A stretch of 64,000 nucleotides of DNA, taken from positions 372,001 through 436,000 of the forward strand of contig NZ_VIYJ01000005.1 of NCBI RefSeq assembly GCF_008087085.1, read 5' to 3'. This stretch comes from Nocardioides rubriscoriae (lineage in GTDB: Bacteria; Actinomycetota; Actinomycetes; Propionibacteriales; Nocardioidaceae). The notes under the pieces are model-generated. The model had not been told where the DNA came from, did no database searches, and saw only the letters and a list, made by a program, of their open reading frames with translations. Positions 18,601 to 27,066 of this stretch are shown here, one piece after another. How positions within the stretch are numbered: position 1 is the first letter of the stretch; each line of letters opens with the position of its first letter. The position numbers and the translations under genes were made by a program.

Positions 18601-19315
18601 CCAGCGCGACCACGTCGGCCCACCGCGCGAGCGCGTCGTCGTCGAGCGCGGCGAGCAGGCCCAGTGCCTGCGTACGCCGGTCGGCCGCGCCGCCGCTGGC
18701 GGCCGGGGCGACCAGGTCGCGGTGCTCGTCGACCAGGGGGGCGAAGCCGGGCATGCGCGCGAGCGCGGCGCGCACGTCGTGGTCTGCGTAGCGCGCGTAG
18801 TCGGTGACCTCGAGGGCGGCCACCAGGAGGTCGGGCGGCGTCGCGCCGTCGAGGGCAAGGGCGTGAGCCAGGTCGTCGAGCGACAGGCCCAGCGGGGACG
18901 TCGCGGGCGTGGCCCCGTGGGCGTGCCGCAGGACGAGCTCGGGCCAGTCGAGCCCGGCTACCGGCCCCATGGTGAAGCCCCAACGGTGTCCACCCATCGC
19001 CCCGGAGCTCGTCTGGAGGACCCGGCCCCAGCGCTGCAGGGCGGCCGGCCCGGCGGCCACGCACCCGGCGACCACCCGGGCGGCGACCTCGTCGCGGCCG
19101 GCACGTTGCTGGGGGGAGCCGAGCAGCTGCGGGACCCAGTAAGGGTTGCTCGGGGGGCGGGTGAGGACCGCGGGGTCTTCACCGGTCATGACGAAGCGCG
19201 CCAGGTGCTCGACGTGCGCGCGGTCGAGGCCCTCGAGCGCGGCGACCAGGGCCGCGCGCCAGTCGTCGGGGGCGGCGGTCTCCGCGCGCTCCTTGCCCCG
19301 GCGCAAGAACGCCAT
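15677..19315 (-). CDS. DUF4132-containing large protein (YehI/MolR-like)
   Basis: 1212-aa protein. The first 850 residues are helical and HEAT-repeat-like (for example RVVAAQWLARIADPAALPAL). The C-terminal 330 residues hold the DUF4132 domain, with the landmark segments TAGFDADG, LSYGPRAFTARL and FRPLDDGTLTDLDDG. No catalytic motif is recognised. ATG 19315 is supported by a GAGGAG ribosome-binding site 7 nt upstream. It is the first gene of the packed set DUF4132-AAA-DUF5682-VWA-SWIM, and a shorter paralog is encoded immediately upstream. Members of this family are associated with MoxR/VWA operons; their role is unknown. Confidence 0.87.
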   Translation of the reverse strand: MAFLRRGKERAETAAPDDWRAALVAALEGLDRAHVEHLARFVMTGEDPAVLTRPPSNPYWVPQLLGSPQQRAGRDEVAARVVAGCVAAGPAALQRWGRVLQTSSGAMGGHRWGFTMGPVAGLDWPELVLRHAHGATPATSPLGLSLDDLAHALALDGATPPDLLVAALEVTDYARYADHDVRAALARMPGFAPLVDEHRDLVAPAASGGAADRRTQALGLLAALDDDALARWADVVALGVAANARDVRRAAGPLLDRLDRLDPGVADAALRAVATGGRPDERGRALGVLHERADDDATRQWVVDTATADRAGSVRGLVEAWRAAAVAPQPDDLVVPALGEVDWAVPREVARAAAAAIHRDLVERITISNQHLAQRLAHNPALRGHRTTQPQRVPDRTLVTTLVDLLTSPEPVQGPVPDPDGLMAYRHVARERASRMEPAAAVQLLRACGVLTDDASHTYELVETVEALHRETGAPDLATLQQLLDGVGVDGYRTVWAAYAQRWQSLGRDWPADDVWPFLARNLEAVLKESEPRAHDWSTDPAAFFAALATFPVLPARVVDHLYAVALGTHRSTRPLAQDALARDPGRATRAAAALGDGRGEVRVVAAQWLARIADPAALPALQAAWTKERNDVVRGALLDALEALGQPVADYLDVDATAARADQLLARGLPASLAWLSWDAVPEVRWADSGDPVPRAVVQWLAATAVKARSPEPDALLRRYADLVEPADRARLGHHLLAAWLAEDTRPIPVAEAEQQASQLAAAYQQWYAHDPQSPYHGRSVAEIAATLLPGLAQQPAGSAIASKGLLAVVAATAGREVVAPVERYLKQWYGQRAAQGKALIAMLAWVDDPSATQLVLSVGSRFRTKSFQQEATRQAEALAERKGWTLDELADRTIPTAGFDADGVLELSYGPRAFTARLRPDLTVVLQDADAKELKSLPAPRQSDDADLVKDAKKAFTAAKKDVKAIAAQQAQRLYEALCTARDWPADDWRRYLVDHPVVGPATRRLVWVDTDTGASFRPLDDGTLTDLDDGEVVLDAGHRVRLAHDSLLPADVSRRWLEHLADYEVDPLFQQLGKGTYDLPDHRRHEREVRDLEGHLLSAYSLRGRALKAGYTRGQTEDAGWFYAYRKRFPSLGLVAQIGFTGNYLPEENRTVALTALSFHRELEQGRESDVTLGDVPAVLLSEAVGDLRHLAAGGTGYDPDWSTKTEFR

Positions 19316-19366
19316 GTCCGTCTCCTCGAGATCACGGTGAGCGGGTCCGACGAGCCGCCGCGGCAG

Positions 19367-19372
19367 AGCGTA
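19367..19372 (-). promoter_or_regulatory. possible -10 box TACGCT for the five-gene MoxR operon
   Basis: TACGCT lies in the 93-bp gap between the two DUF4132 genes, about 52 nt upstream of ATG 19315. It would let the five-gene set be transcribed separately from the ilvA operon. No convincing -35 is seen. Confidence 0.35.
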
Positions 19373-19408
19373 ACCGCGCCCGCCGACAGCCCGGGGCCGA
19401 TCGGCGGG

Positions 19409-21862
19409 TCAGCCGCCGAACGCCACCAGGTCACGCCGCAGCTCGGCCAGCAGCACCGGTGGCAGCCGGGACACCGCAACCGGTCCGGCGGGGTCGGTGA
19501 GCAGCAACGGCCCGAGCTCGACCTCGGCCGCCCACTCCCCGACCCACCCGTCGCCGCGCACCTCGAGCGTCGCACCGATGCCGCCCGGGAGCAGCCGGTG
19601 GTAGGCGACGACGCGACCGCCGTCGCCCACGAGCCGGCTGAAGCCGGCCTTCTCGGCGAGCCGGTGCAGGGCTCCGGCGCTGGTGCGGACGCCGACGGCG
19701 TCCGAGAGGCCCATGGCCCCAGGGTCCAGCGGCGGCATCGGGTCGGGCAGCTGGGCGAACGCGACCCGCACCTCGTAGTCGGCCAGGTGCGCGCGCCAGG
19801 CCTCGGCGACCTCGTCGTCGAGCAGCACGCCGTGGGCGATGGTGATCCGGGCGTCGCCGCCGAGGTCGGTCAGCTCGACCGGCGCGTCGTCGGCGTCGGT
19901 CAGCGTGCCGTCGTCGAGCGGGCGGAACGTGACGTCGCCGACCGCCCACACGATGCCGGTGGCGATCCGGCCCAGCACCGGGTGGCCCGCGACGTCGGCG
20001 CGCCAGTCGCCGACCGTCCAGGACCGCTGCACCGCCATCGCCTGCCGCAGCCGGGCGGTCTGGGCCCTGCCGGTGGCCGCCACGGTCTTCTTGGCCGCCG
20101 CGAGCGTCGCGCGCGCAGCGGCCACCCGCTCGGCGTCGTCGCTCGCCCGGGCCGGCGGCAGCGACGAGCGCACCCTGCCGTCGTCGCCCACGACGACGAC
20201 CTTTAGGTCGGGCTGCAGCACCGCGGTGAAGGTGCGCGGGCCGTAGTCGAGGGCCATCCGGCCCGTGGCGTCGAAGCCGGCCGTCGGTGCGCCGCGGTCG
20301 CCGACCTGGTCGACGCTCCACCCCCGGCGTACGGCGAGCGCCTCGACCTCCGCGGCGGCCGCCTTGCGGACGGTCGCCGAGCCGGAGGAGTCGGCCGCCT
20401 CGACCAGCGCCTGGACGGCGACGGGGCTGTCGGTGCGGGCCAGCAGCGCGACCAGCGCCGCGGCCTGGGTCCCCTGCTGCTTGGCCCGGGTCCGGACGAA
20501 GGCGGCCGCCAGGGCGGCGGTCCCCTCCCCCGCGCCGACCGCCACGACGGCGAGCAGTCCCCGCGCCGCGGTCGGCGCGCCGGCCGACAGCCACAGGTGC
20601 AGCAGCGCCTCGGCCAGCGCGGTGCGTGCGGCGGGCTCGACCGCCCCGAGCATCGTGCGCACCAGCGCGGGCGGGTCGGCTGCCTTGGCCTTGACCGCCA
20701 GCTGCAGCCACGAGCGCACCGTCGCCACGGGCACGTCGCCGCCGCTGTCGCCCCAGGTCAGCCGCGGCAGCACGGCCGGGTCGAGCCACGCGAGGGAGGC
20801 GGGCAACGGCTTGGCCGCGGCCTTCTCGGCCGCCGCGTCGAGGGCGTCGCGGTCGAGGTAGTCATGGGCGCGCAGCCCGTGGGCGACGAGCGCGTCGAGC
20901 ATCGCTCCCAGAGCCGCGTCGTCCTGCTCGCGGCGTACGGCGTCCTCGAGCGCGACCACGACGGACGGGTCGTCGAGGATCGGTACGCCGGCCAACCAGG
21001 TCGCCGCGGCCGTGCGCACCCCGGCGCCGCGATGGCCGAGCGCGGCGCAGCACCTCTGCGCGCGCTCGGGGTGCGCAGCCAGCAGGGCCCGAGCCTCGTC
21101 GCGGTCGGTGACCCGGGCACCGAGGGCGCGCTCGTAGAGCCAGGAGGCCACGTGGGTCGGCAGCCGGTCGAGGGTCGCCAGCAGCGCGAAGAGCCGCGCA
21201 CGCTGGTAGCCGTACTGCCCGCTGTCCTGCTCGTGCTGGGTCAGCAGCAGGTCGAGGTTGCGACGGACCCAGGGCGCGACGTCGGCCTCGGGCCAGTCGG
21301 CCGCGAGGATCCCGTCATCCCACCGACGAAAGCAGCACGCGTGCGCCAGCAACGCGGGCGCCGCCGGACCGGGCACGTCGAGCCCCGACAGCAGGGCCTC
21401 CGCCTCGAGCAGGGTGGGACCGTCACCACGCTCGTGCGTCGCGGTGAGCACCACGGCCACGCGGTCGGCCGGCTCGTCGCGCCAGGACTGGCGGGCCTGC
21501 TCGTCGCGCAGCAGCCCGTAGGCGCCGAGCAGCTGCAGCGCCGCCGACGGGGGGAGCCGGCCGAGTCGCTCCAGCAGGTCGTGGTCGAGGCTCGAGTCGG
21601 CCACGACCGGACCCAGGTCGACCAGTGGTGGCAGCGGTGCGCCATCAGCCAGGCCCGTCCGGACGGCCGCCGCGTGGTCAGCAGGGAGTGCGGGCACCGG
21701 CTGCGGACCGGGGCGATACCTCCGGGCGAAGGCGACCGCCTCCTCGACCTTGGCGCACACCGCCTCCAGGGGCGCCCCGAGCCCCTCGACGGCGTACGAC
21801 GGCTCCGGCAGCTCCGGCAGCCCCGGCAGCGCAGGGACGCCGTCCTCACCCTCGGCGCTCAC
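19409..21862 (-). CDS. second DUF4132 protein, shorter paralog
   Basis: 817-aa paralog of the neighbouring 1212-aa protein. The C-terminal DUF4132 domain shares the same landmarks: PTAGFDATG, LDYGPRTFTAVLQPDL and FRPLDDGTLTDADD. The HEAT-like N-terminal part is about 400 residues shorter. The GTG start overlaps the ilvA stop by 4 bp, so it is expressed from the upstream metB-ilvA operon, while its partner has its own gap and likely promoter. Tandem duplication followed by change of regulation is the simplest reading. Confidence 0.83.
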   Translation of the reverse strand: MSAEGEDGVPALPGLPELPEPSYAVEGLGAPLEAVCAKVEEAVAFARRYRPGPQPVPALPADHAAAVRTGLADGAPLPPLVDLGPVVADSSLDHDLLERLGRLPPSAALQLLGAYGLLRDEQARQSWRDEPADRVAVVLTATHERGDGPTLLEAEALLSGLDVPGPAAPALLAHACCFRRWDDGILAADWPEADVAPWVRRNLDLLLTQHEQDSGQYGYQRARLFALLATLDRLPTHVASWLYERALGARVTDRDEARALLAAHPERAQRCCAALGHRGAGVRTAAATWLAGVPILDDPSVVVALEDAVRREQDDAALGAMLDALVAHGLRAHDYLDRDALDAAAEKAAAKPLPASLAWLDPAVLPRLTWGDSGGDVPVATVRSWLQLAVKAKAADPPALVRTMLGAVEPAARTALAEALLHLWLSAGAPTAARGLLAVVAVGAGEGTAALAAAFVRTRAKQQGTQAAALVALLARTDSPVAVQALVEAADSSGSATVRKAAAAEVEALAVRRGWSVDQVGDRGAPTAGFDATGRMALDYGPRTFTAVLQPDLKVVVVGDDGRVRSSLPPARASDDAERVAAARATLAAAKKTVAATGRAQTARLRQAMAVQRSWTVGDWRADVAGHPVLGRIATGIVWAVGDVTFRPLDDGTLTDADDAPVELTDLGGDARITIAHGVLLDDEVAEAWRAHLADYEVRVAFAQLPDPMPPLDPGAMGLSDAVGVRTSAGALHRLAEKAGFSRLVGDGGRVVAYHRLLPGGIGATLEVRGDGWVGEWAAEVELGPLLLTDPAGPVAVSRLPPVLLAELRRDLVAFGG

Positions 21863-23073
21863 CCCTGGACCCGGTAGCCCCGCTCGCGCAGTCGCGCCAC
21901 CACCAGCGCGGCGTGCGGCTCACCGCGGGTCTCGAGCTGCAGCTGCACGTCGACCTCGTCGAGGTCGAGCGACGGCGAGATGCGCTCGTGGACGACCTCG
22001 AGCACGTTGGCGCCGGTCTCACCGACCTCACCGAGCAGCAGCGCGAGACCACCGGGCAGGTCGGGGATGGTGACGTGGAGGTTGAGGTAGCGACCGGCGG
22101 CCGCCATGCCGTGCTGGATCACCTTGCCGAGCAGCAGCGGGTCGATGTTGCCGCCGGAGAGCACCGCCACGGCGGGGGTCCGGTACGACGTCGAGCGGGC
22201 CAGCAGGGCCGCGACGGCCGCGGCGCCGGCGGGCTCCACGACCATCTTGGCCCGCTCGAGCAGGGCGAGCAGGGCCTGCGACATCGCCTCCTCGGAGACG
22301 GTGACGATCTCGTCGACGTGCTCGCGCACGGCGGCGAACGTGAGCTCGCCGGGCAGGCCGACGGCGATGCCGTCGGCGATCGTCTTCATCTGCGTCAACG
22401 GCACGGGCGCGCCGGTCTCGAGGGAGCCGGGGTAGGCCGCGGCACCCTTGGCCTGCACGCCGATCACGCTCACCCCGGGCCGCAGCGCCTTGACCGCGAC
22501 GGCGATGCCCGACAGCAGCCCGCCGCCGCCGGTCGGCACCAGGATGGTCTCGACGTCGGGCACCTGCTCGAGGATCTCCAGCCCGACGGTGCCCTGCCCG
22601 GCCATGACATCGACGTGGTCGAAGGGGTGGATGAGCACCGCGCCGGTCTCGTCGGCGAAGCGCCGCGCGCCGGCCAGGGCGTCCTCGAGGTAGCGGCCCT
22701 CGAACACCACGTCGGCGCCGTAGCCGCGGGTGGCCTTCTCCTTGGGGATCGGCGCTCCCTCGGGCATGAAGACGGTGGCCCGGATGCCGAGGCGCTGGGC
22801 GGCCAGGGCGACGCCCTGGGCGTGGTTGCCGGCCGAGGCGGCCACGACCCCGCGGGCCCGCTCCTGCTCGCTGAGCCGGGAGATGCGCACGTACGCGCCG
22901 CGGGCCTTGAACGAGCCGGTGCGCTGGAGGTTCTCGCACTTGAGCCAGACCGGTCCACCGACCACCGAGGACAGCCAGCGCGACTCCTCCATCGGGGTCT
23001 CGATGACGACGCCCTGCAGGACCCGGCGGGCCTCCTCGACGTCGGCCAGGGCGAGCCGCTCAGTCGTCGACAC
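21859..23073 (-). CDS. ilvA: threonine ammonia-lyase with ACT domain
   Basis: 404-aa PLP enzyme of fold type II. The Schiff-base lysine is K56 in TGSFKARGA, and the glycine-rich phosphate loop is PTGGGGLLSG at about residue 180. A single C-terminal ACT domain spans roughly 325-404. It deaminates threonine to 2-oxobutyrate, feeding isoleucine synthesis. The length with one ACT-like domain resembles catabolic/TdcB-type enzymes with an added regulatory domain. The start is GTG 23073, overlapping the AI-2E gene's end by 15 bp. Confidence 0.92.
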   Translation of the reverse strand: MSTTERLALADVEEARRVLQGVVIETPMEESRWLSSVVGGPVWLKCENLQRTGSFKARGAYVRISRLSEQERARGVVAASAGNHAQGVALAAQRLGIRATVFMPEGAPIPKEKATRGYGADVVFEGRYLEDALAGARRFADETGAVLIHPFDHVDVMAGQGTVGLEILEQVPDVETILVPTGGGGLLSGIAVAVKALRPGVSVIGVQAKGAAAYPGSLETGAPVPLTQMKTIADGIAVGLPGELTFAAVREHVDEIVTVSEEAMSQALLALLERAKMVVEPAGAAAVAALLARSTSYRTPAVAVLSGGNIDPLLLGKVIQHGMAAAGRYLNLHVTIPDLPGGLALLLGEVGETGANVLEVVHERISPSLDLDEVDVQLQLETRGEPHAALVVARLRERGYRVQG

Positions 23074-24481
23074 GGGAGGCGTCCTCGACCGGCTCCGCGG
23101 CGTGAGCCTCGCCGTAGTCCTGCATGAGCTCGTCCTCGGCGTCGGCGTCGGGCCCGGTGAAGCTCGCCAGGTGGGTGACGATCGCGTTGACCACCGCCGT
23201 GAGCGGCACCGCGATCAGCGCCCCGGTCACGCCGGCCAGCACGATGCCGGTGGCGATCGCGATGATGACGCCGAGCGGGTGGATGGAGACCCAGCGGCCC
23301 ATGAGGAACGGCTGCAGCACGTGGGACTCGATCTGCTGCACCAGCACGATCACGCCGAGCATGATCAACGCGATGACCGGGCCCTTGGCGACCAGGGCGA
23401 CCAGCACGGCGACGCCCCCGGCGACGAAGGCACCGACGAGCGGGACGAACGCACCGAGGAAGACGAGCACCCCGATTGGGAAGACGAAGGGCACACCCAG
23501 GATCGCTGCCCCGACCATGACCCCGGCCGCGTCGGTGCCGGCGACGATCACCGTGGCGCGCACGAACTGGGTCAGCGAGGTCCAGGCGACGCGTCCGGAG
23601 CTGTCGATACGGGCCCGGGCGGCGCGCGGCGACAGCCTTACGAGCCAGGACCAGATGCGGTTGCCGTCGGAGAGGAAGAAGTAGGTGGCGAACAGGACGA
23701 TGAACAGCCCGGCGAAGACGTGGCTGAGCGTGGCGCCCACCTCGGTCACGCGCCCGGCGAGGTTGCCCTCCTCGACCTGCTTGCGCAGCCCGTCCTGCGC
23801 GGTGGCGATGTAGTCGTTGATCTGGGAGTCGCTCGCCTGGAGCGGACCGTCCTTGAGCCACGTCCGGATCTCGCCGAGCCCGTCGGCGGTGGAGCTGGCG
23901 AGGTCGTCGGCGCCCGCCGCGATCTGCTGGCCCGCCAGCGTCAGCAGCCCGACGATGGCGGCCAGCGTGACGAGCACGGTGAGCAGCGACGCCGGCCCGC
24001 GCGGCAGGCCCACCAGCATCAGGCCGCGCACCACGGGGCTCACCAGGGCCGCGATGAGCAGCGCGATGGCCAGCGGCACCGTGACCTCGCGCAGCGTGTC
24101 GAGCGCCAGCACGATGAGGTAGCCGGCCGCCACGATCACCAGGAAGCGCCAGGCCCACGCCGCGGCGAGGTCGACGCTCCAGGGCACCCGGGCCGGGCTG
24201 AAGTTGGAGGTACCGGCCGACCCCACCGGGTCGGGGTCGCGCTCGGAGCGGCGCTCGTCGCGCATCTGCGCCCACTGCGCGGTGATCCGGGCGAGCACGC
24301 GGTCCTCGCGCTCGCGCTCGCGCGAGTCCTCGGCGTGCTCGGCCGCCGACTTGTGACGGCGCCCGATCCGGCGCCGCTCGTGCTCGTCGGTGCCCCCGTC
24401 GGTGACCTCGTCGGTGCTCTCGTGGGCGACGGGCGGCTCGGTGTCGAGCTGGGGCGCCCGGGGCTCGGGTGGGGGGTTCAC
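23060..24481 (-). CDS. AI-2E transporter family (UPF0118) membrane protein
   Basis: 473-aa integral membrane protein. The first 110 residues are charged and cytoplasmic (many Arg and Glu). About eight membrane helices follow in the PerM/AI-2E layout: two pairs of helices, a long extracytoplasmic stretch at about residues 190-260, then a cluster of helices including HPLGVIIAIATG. Family members export autoinducer-2 or other small solutes, or act as Na+/H+ antiporters; the substrate here is unknown. It overlaps both neighbours, so it belongs to the metB-mutL-ilvA operon. Confidence 0.87.
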   Translation of the reverse strand: MNPPPEPRAPQLDTEPPVAHESTDEVTDGGTDEHERRRIGRRHKSAAEHAEDSREREREDRVLARITAQWAQMRDERRSERDPDPVGSAGTSNFSPARVPWSVDLAAAWAWRFLVIVAAGYLIVLALDTLREVTVPLAIALLIAALVSPVVRGLMLVGLPRGPASLLTVLVTLAAIVGLLTLAGQQIAAGADDLASSTADGLGEIRTWLKDGPLQASDSQINDYIATAQDGLRKQVEEGNLAGRVTEVGATLSHVFAGLFIVLFATYFFLSDGNRIWSWLVRLSPRAARARIDSSGRVAWTSLTQFVRATVIVAGTDAAGVMVGAAILGVPFVFPIGVLVFLGAFVPLVGAFVAGGVAVLVALVAKGPVIALIMLGVIVLVQQIESHVLQPFLMGRWVSIHPLGVIIAIATGIVLAGVTGALIAVPLTAVVNAIVTHLASFTGPDADAEDELMQDYGEAHAAEPVEDASRVDD

Positions 24482-25836
24482 CCGCTCACCCTAAGCAGCG
24501 AGCGCGCCAACCGGCAGGCCACGTCGGGGTGTGCCGCCGCGAGCAGGCCGACCGCGGCGAGCACGTAGTCGGCGTCGACGACGACCCGCGGCCGCTCGGG
24601 CAGCTGCCAGCCCCCCTCGACGTCGGCCCCGAGGCTGCCCGAGAGCACCCGCGCGGCCACGCCCGGGCGGCCGTGACGCAGTACGCCGCCGGAGGCCACG
24701 ACCAGCCCCACCTCGCGCAGGTCGGTGCCGGTGCGCTCGACGACTCGTCCCTCGGGCCCGACCACGACGCGCGAGCGCCCGGCGTGGCGGCGCAGCGCGA
24801 GACCCACCGCGAGCGCGGCGATGGCCTCGTCGTCGTCGAGGTCGCCCTCGCTCTGCGGCAGGTACGACGGGAGCGCGGCCCGGGCCCGCGCCGCCGGCCC
24901 GAGGTCGGCCCGGTCCCCCGCCTCGACGGTCGTCACGGCCGACCACCGCATCCCGAGGTCGCCCTCGACGGTGCGGGTGACGGCGGTCGGCGCGACCACG
25001 TCGCGGGCCAGGCCGGAGTCCTCCGGGTCGAGCTCGACGACCGAGTGCACGTCGGTGGTCGCGCCGCCGACGTCGACGACCACGACGTCCTGGCCGTGCT
25101 CGCGGGCGAGCACCTCGACGCCGGTGAGGACCACGTCGGGGGTGGCGCCCCGCACCAGGGACACGAAGGTCGTGCCCCCGTCGCGGGCGCTGAGCTGCTT
25201 GCCGCCGATGACGTGGGCCAGGAACACCTCGCGGATCGCGGCCCGCGCGCCCTGGGGCTGCAGCACGCCGATGCGCGGCACGACGTTGTCGGCCACCACG
25301 ACCGGCAGCCCGGCGAGCACGGCCGCGACCTCGGCCGCGGCGTCGGTGTTGCCCGCGACGACGACCGGCCCGCGCCAGCCCGCGGCGACCAGGCCACGGG
25401 CGGCGTCGAGGATGACCTCGGCGTTGCCGCCGTCGGTGCCGCCTGTCAGCAGCACCACGTCGGGCTCGGCCAGGTCGTCGAGGTCGAAGCCCCCGGCCGC
25501 GGCGGCCACCACCGAGACGACCTTGCCGCCGCTGGACAGCGCGACCCGGCGTCCGGCCTCGGCGGTGACCAGCTCCTCGTTGCCGACGACGGCGATCCGC
25601 AGGCCGCCGCCGGCGCTCGAGCAGGCCAGGACGGGCACGCCCTCGGAGCCCAGCGCCGCGACGCAGGCGTCGACGCCGTCGAGCACGTCGGTGTCGATCG
25701 TGGTGCGGTGCTCGGCGTGGCCGGCGACGGTGGCCGAGGTGAGGTCGACGAGGGTGGCCTTGGTGAAGGTGGAGCCGACGTCGACGCAGACGACCTGTGG
25801 GTGACCCAGCGGGTGGTCAGGATCAGCCGAGGGCAC
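24478..25836 (-). CDS. glutamate mutase MutL-like protein (actin-fold ATPase family)
   Basis: 452-aa protein of the MutL/GlmL family associated with coenzyme-B12 glutamate mutase (not the mismatch-repair MutL). The N-terminus VVCVDVGSTFTKATLVD is the phosphate-1 motif of the actin/hexokinase ATPase fold, and VVVVDVGGATTDVHSV near residue 270 is the phosphate-2 motif. It is thought to reactivate or assist a mutase, but no mutase subunits are encoded in this window. GTG 25836 overlaps metB by 14 bp. An alternative start further in cannot be excluded. Confidence 0.8.
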   Translation of the reverse strand: MPSADPDHPLGHPQVVCVDVGSTFTKATLVDLTSATVAGHAEHRTTIDTDVLDGVDACVAALGSEGVPVLACSSAGGGLRIAVVGNEELVTAEAGRRVALSSGGKVVSVVAAAAGGFDLDDLAEPDVVLLTGGTDGGNAEVILDAARGLVAAGWRGPVVVAGNTDAAAEVAAVLAGLPVVVADNVVPRIGVLQPQGARAAIREVFLAHVIGGKQLSARDGGTTFVSLVRGATPDVVLTGVEVLAREHGQDVVVVDVGGATTDVHSVVELDPEDSGLARDVVAPTAVTRTVEGDLGMRWSAVTTVEAGDRADLGPAARARAALPSYLPQSEGDLDDDEAIAALAVGLALRRHAGRSRVVVGPEGRVVERTGTDLREVGLVVASGGVLRHGRPGVAARVLSGSLGADVEGGWQLPERPRVVVDADYVLAAVGLLAAAHPDVACRLARSLLRVSG

Positions 25837-26986
25837 GATCGAGGTCCGCGAGCAGGTCGTCGACGGTCTCGATGCCGACCGAGAGCCGCACCAGGTCGGC
25901 CGGGACCTCCAGGGCGGTGCCGGCCACGCTGGCGTGGGTCATCCGACCGGGGTGCTCGATCAGCGACTCGACCCCGCCCAGCGACTCGCCGAGGGTGAAG
26001 ACCCGGGCGCGCTCGCACACGGCCAGGGCCTGCTGCTCGCCGCCGGCGACCCGGAAGGCGACCATGCCGCCGTACCGCTTCATCTGGCGGGAGGCGACGG
26101 CGTGGCCGGGGTGGTCGGGCAGACCGGGGTAGACGACCTCGACGACGCCGGGGTGGCGGGTCAGGAAGTCGACGACCTTCTCGGCGTTGTCGCAGTGACG
26201 GTCCATCCGGACCCCCAGGGTCTTCAGGCCGCGGTGGGTCAGGAAGCAGTCGAACGGACCGGGCACGGCACCGATCGCGTTCTGGTGGAAGGTGAGCTTG
26301 TCGGCCAGCTCGAGGTCGCGCACGACGAGCGCGCCGCCGACCACGTCGGAGTGGCCCCCGACGTACTTGGTCGTGGAGTGCACCACGACGTCGGCGCCCA
26401 GGGTCAGCGGCTGCTGGAGGTAGGGCGAGGCGAAGGTGTTGTCGACGACCAGCAGGGCGCCGGCCTCGTGGGCGACGGCGGCGAGGGCCTCGATGTCGCC
26501 GACGTTGAGCAGCGGGTTGGTCGGCGTCTCCAGCCACACGAGCTTGGTCTGACCCGGGCGGATGGCGGCACGCACGGCGTCGACGTCGGTGACCGGGGCC
26601 GGGGTGTGCTCGACGCCCCAGGACTGCTCGACCTTGTCGAAGAGCCGGAAGGTGCCGCCGTAGGCGTCGTCGGGCAGGACGACGTGGTCACCGGGTCGGC
26701 ACGTCGAGCGCACCAGGGTGTCCTCGGCGGCGAGCCCCGAGGCGAACGCGAAGGCGCGCTCGCCCTCCTCGACGGCCGCGAGGGCACCCTCGAGGGCGGT
26801 GCGGGTGGGGTTGGCCGAGCGGCTGTACTCGTAGCCGCCGCGCAGCCCGCCGACGCCGTCCTGCTTGTAGGTCGAGGTCGCGTAGATCGGGGGGATCACC
26901 GCGCCCGTGGTGGGGTCGGGCTCGTAGCCGGCGTGGATCGCACGCGTCTCGAACCCGGCCTTCTGGGACATCTCCTGCTCGCTCAC
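25823..26986 (-). CDS. metB: cystathionine gamma-synthase
   Basis: 387-aa PLP enzyme of the Cys/Met metabolism family. The Schiff-base lysine is K207 in HSTTKYVGGHSD, and SRSANPTR and the YGGT segment near residue 109 are characteristic. It joins an acylated homoserine with cysteine to give cystathionine. A cystathionine gamma-lyase activity cannot be excluded from sequence alone. GTG 26986 lies 6 nt after TAGTCT, so its mRNA is probably leaderless. First gene of a five-gene overlapping operon; cbs at 52326-53711 would supply the reverse transsulfuration partner. Confidence 0.9.
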   Translation of the reverse strand: MSEQEMSQKAGFETRAIHAGYEPDPTTGAVIPPIYATSTYKQDGVGGLRGGYEYSRSANPTRTALEGALAAVEEGERAFAFASGLAAEDTLVRSTCRPGDHVVLPDDAYGGTFRLFDKVEQSWGVEHTPAPVTDVDAVRAAIRPGQTKLVWLETPTNPLLNVGDIEALAAVAHEAGALLVVDNTFASPYLQQPLTLGADVVVHSTTKYVGGHSDVVGGALVVRDLELADKLTFHQNAIGAVPGPFDCFLTHRGLKTLGVRMDRHCDNAEKVVDFLTRHPGVVEVVYPGLPDHPGHAVASRQMKRYGGMVAFRVAGGEQQALAVCERARVFTLGESLGGVESLIEHPGRMTHASVAGTALEVPADLVRLSVGIETVDDLLADLDRALG

Positions 26987-26992
26987 CGGTCG

Positions 26993-26998
26993 AGACTA
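26993..26998 (-). promoter_or_regulatory. -10 box TAGTCT for the metB operon
   Basis: TAGTCT, then CGACCG, then GTG 26986 on the minus strand. Leaderless initiation leaves no room for a 5' riboswitch. Confidence 0.55.
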
Positions 26999-27013
26999 TC
27001 CGCGCCCGCCCCC

Positions 27014-27031
27014 GACGGCGTGAACGCCGTC
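27014..27031. promoter_or_regulatory. palindrome between metB and msrA
   Basis: GACGGCGT and ACGCCGTC form perfect 8-bp arms around GA, 15 bp upstream of the metB -10 box and 35 bp upstream of the msrA -10 box. It is placed like an operator for one or both divergent genes, though GC-rich palindromes also occur by chance. Confidence 0.4.
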
Positions 27032-27066
27032 ACCCCCAGGTAAGGCCTTCGCTGGAACGAAGCGCC

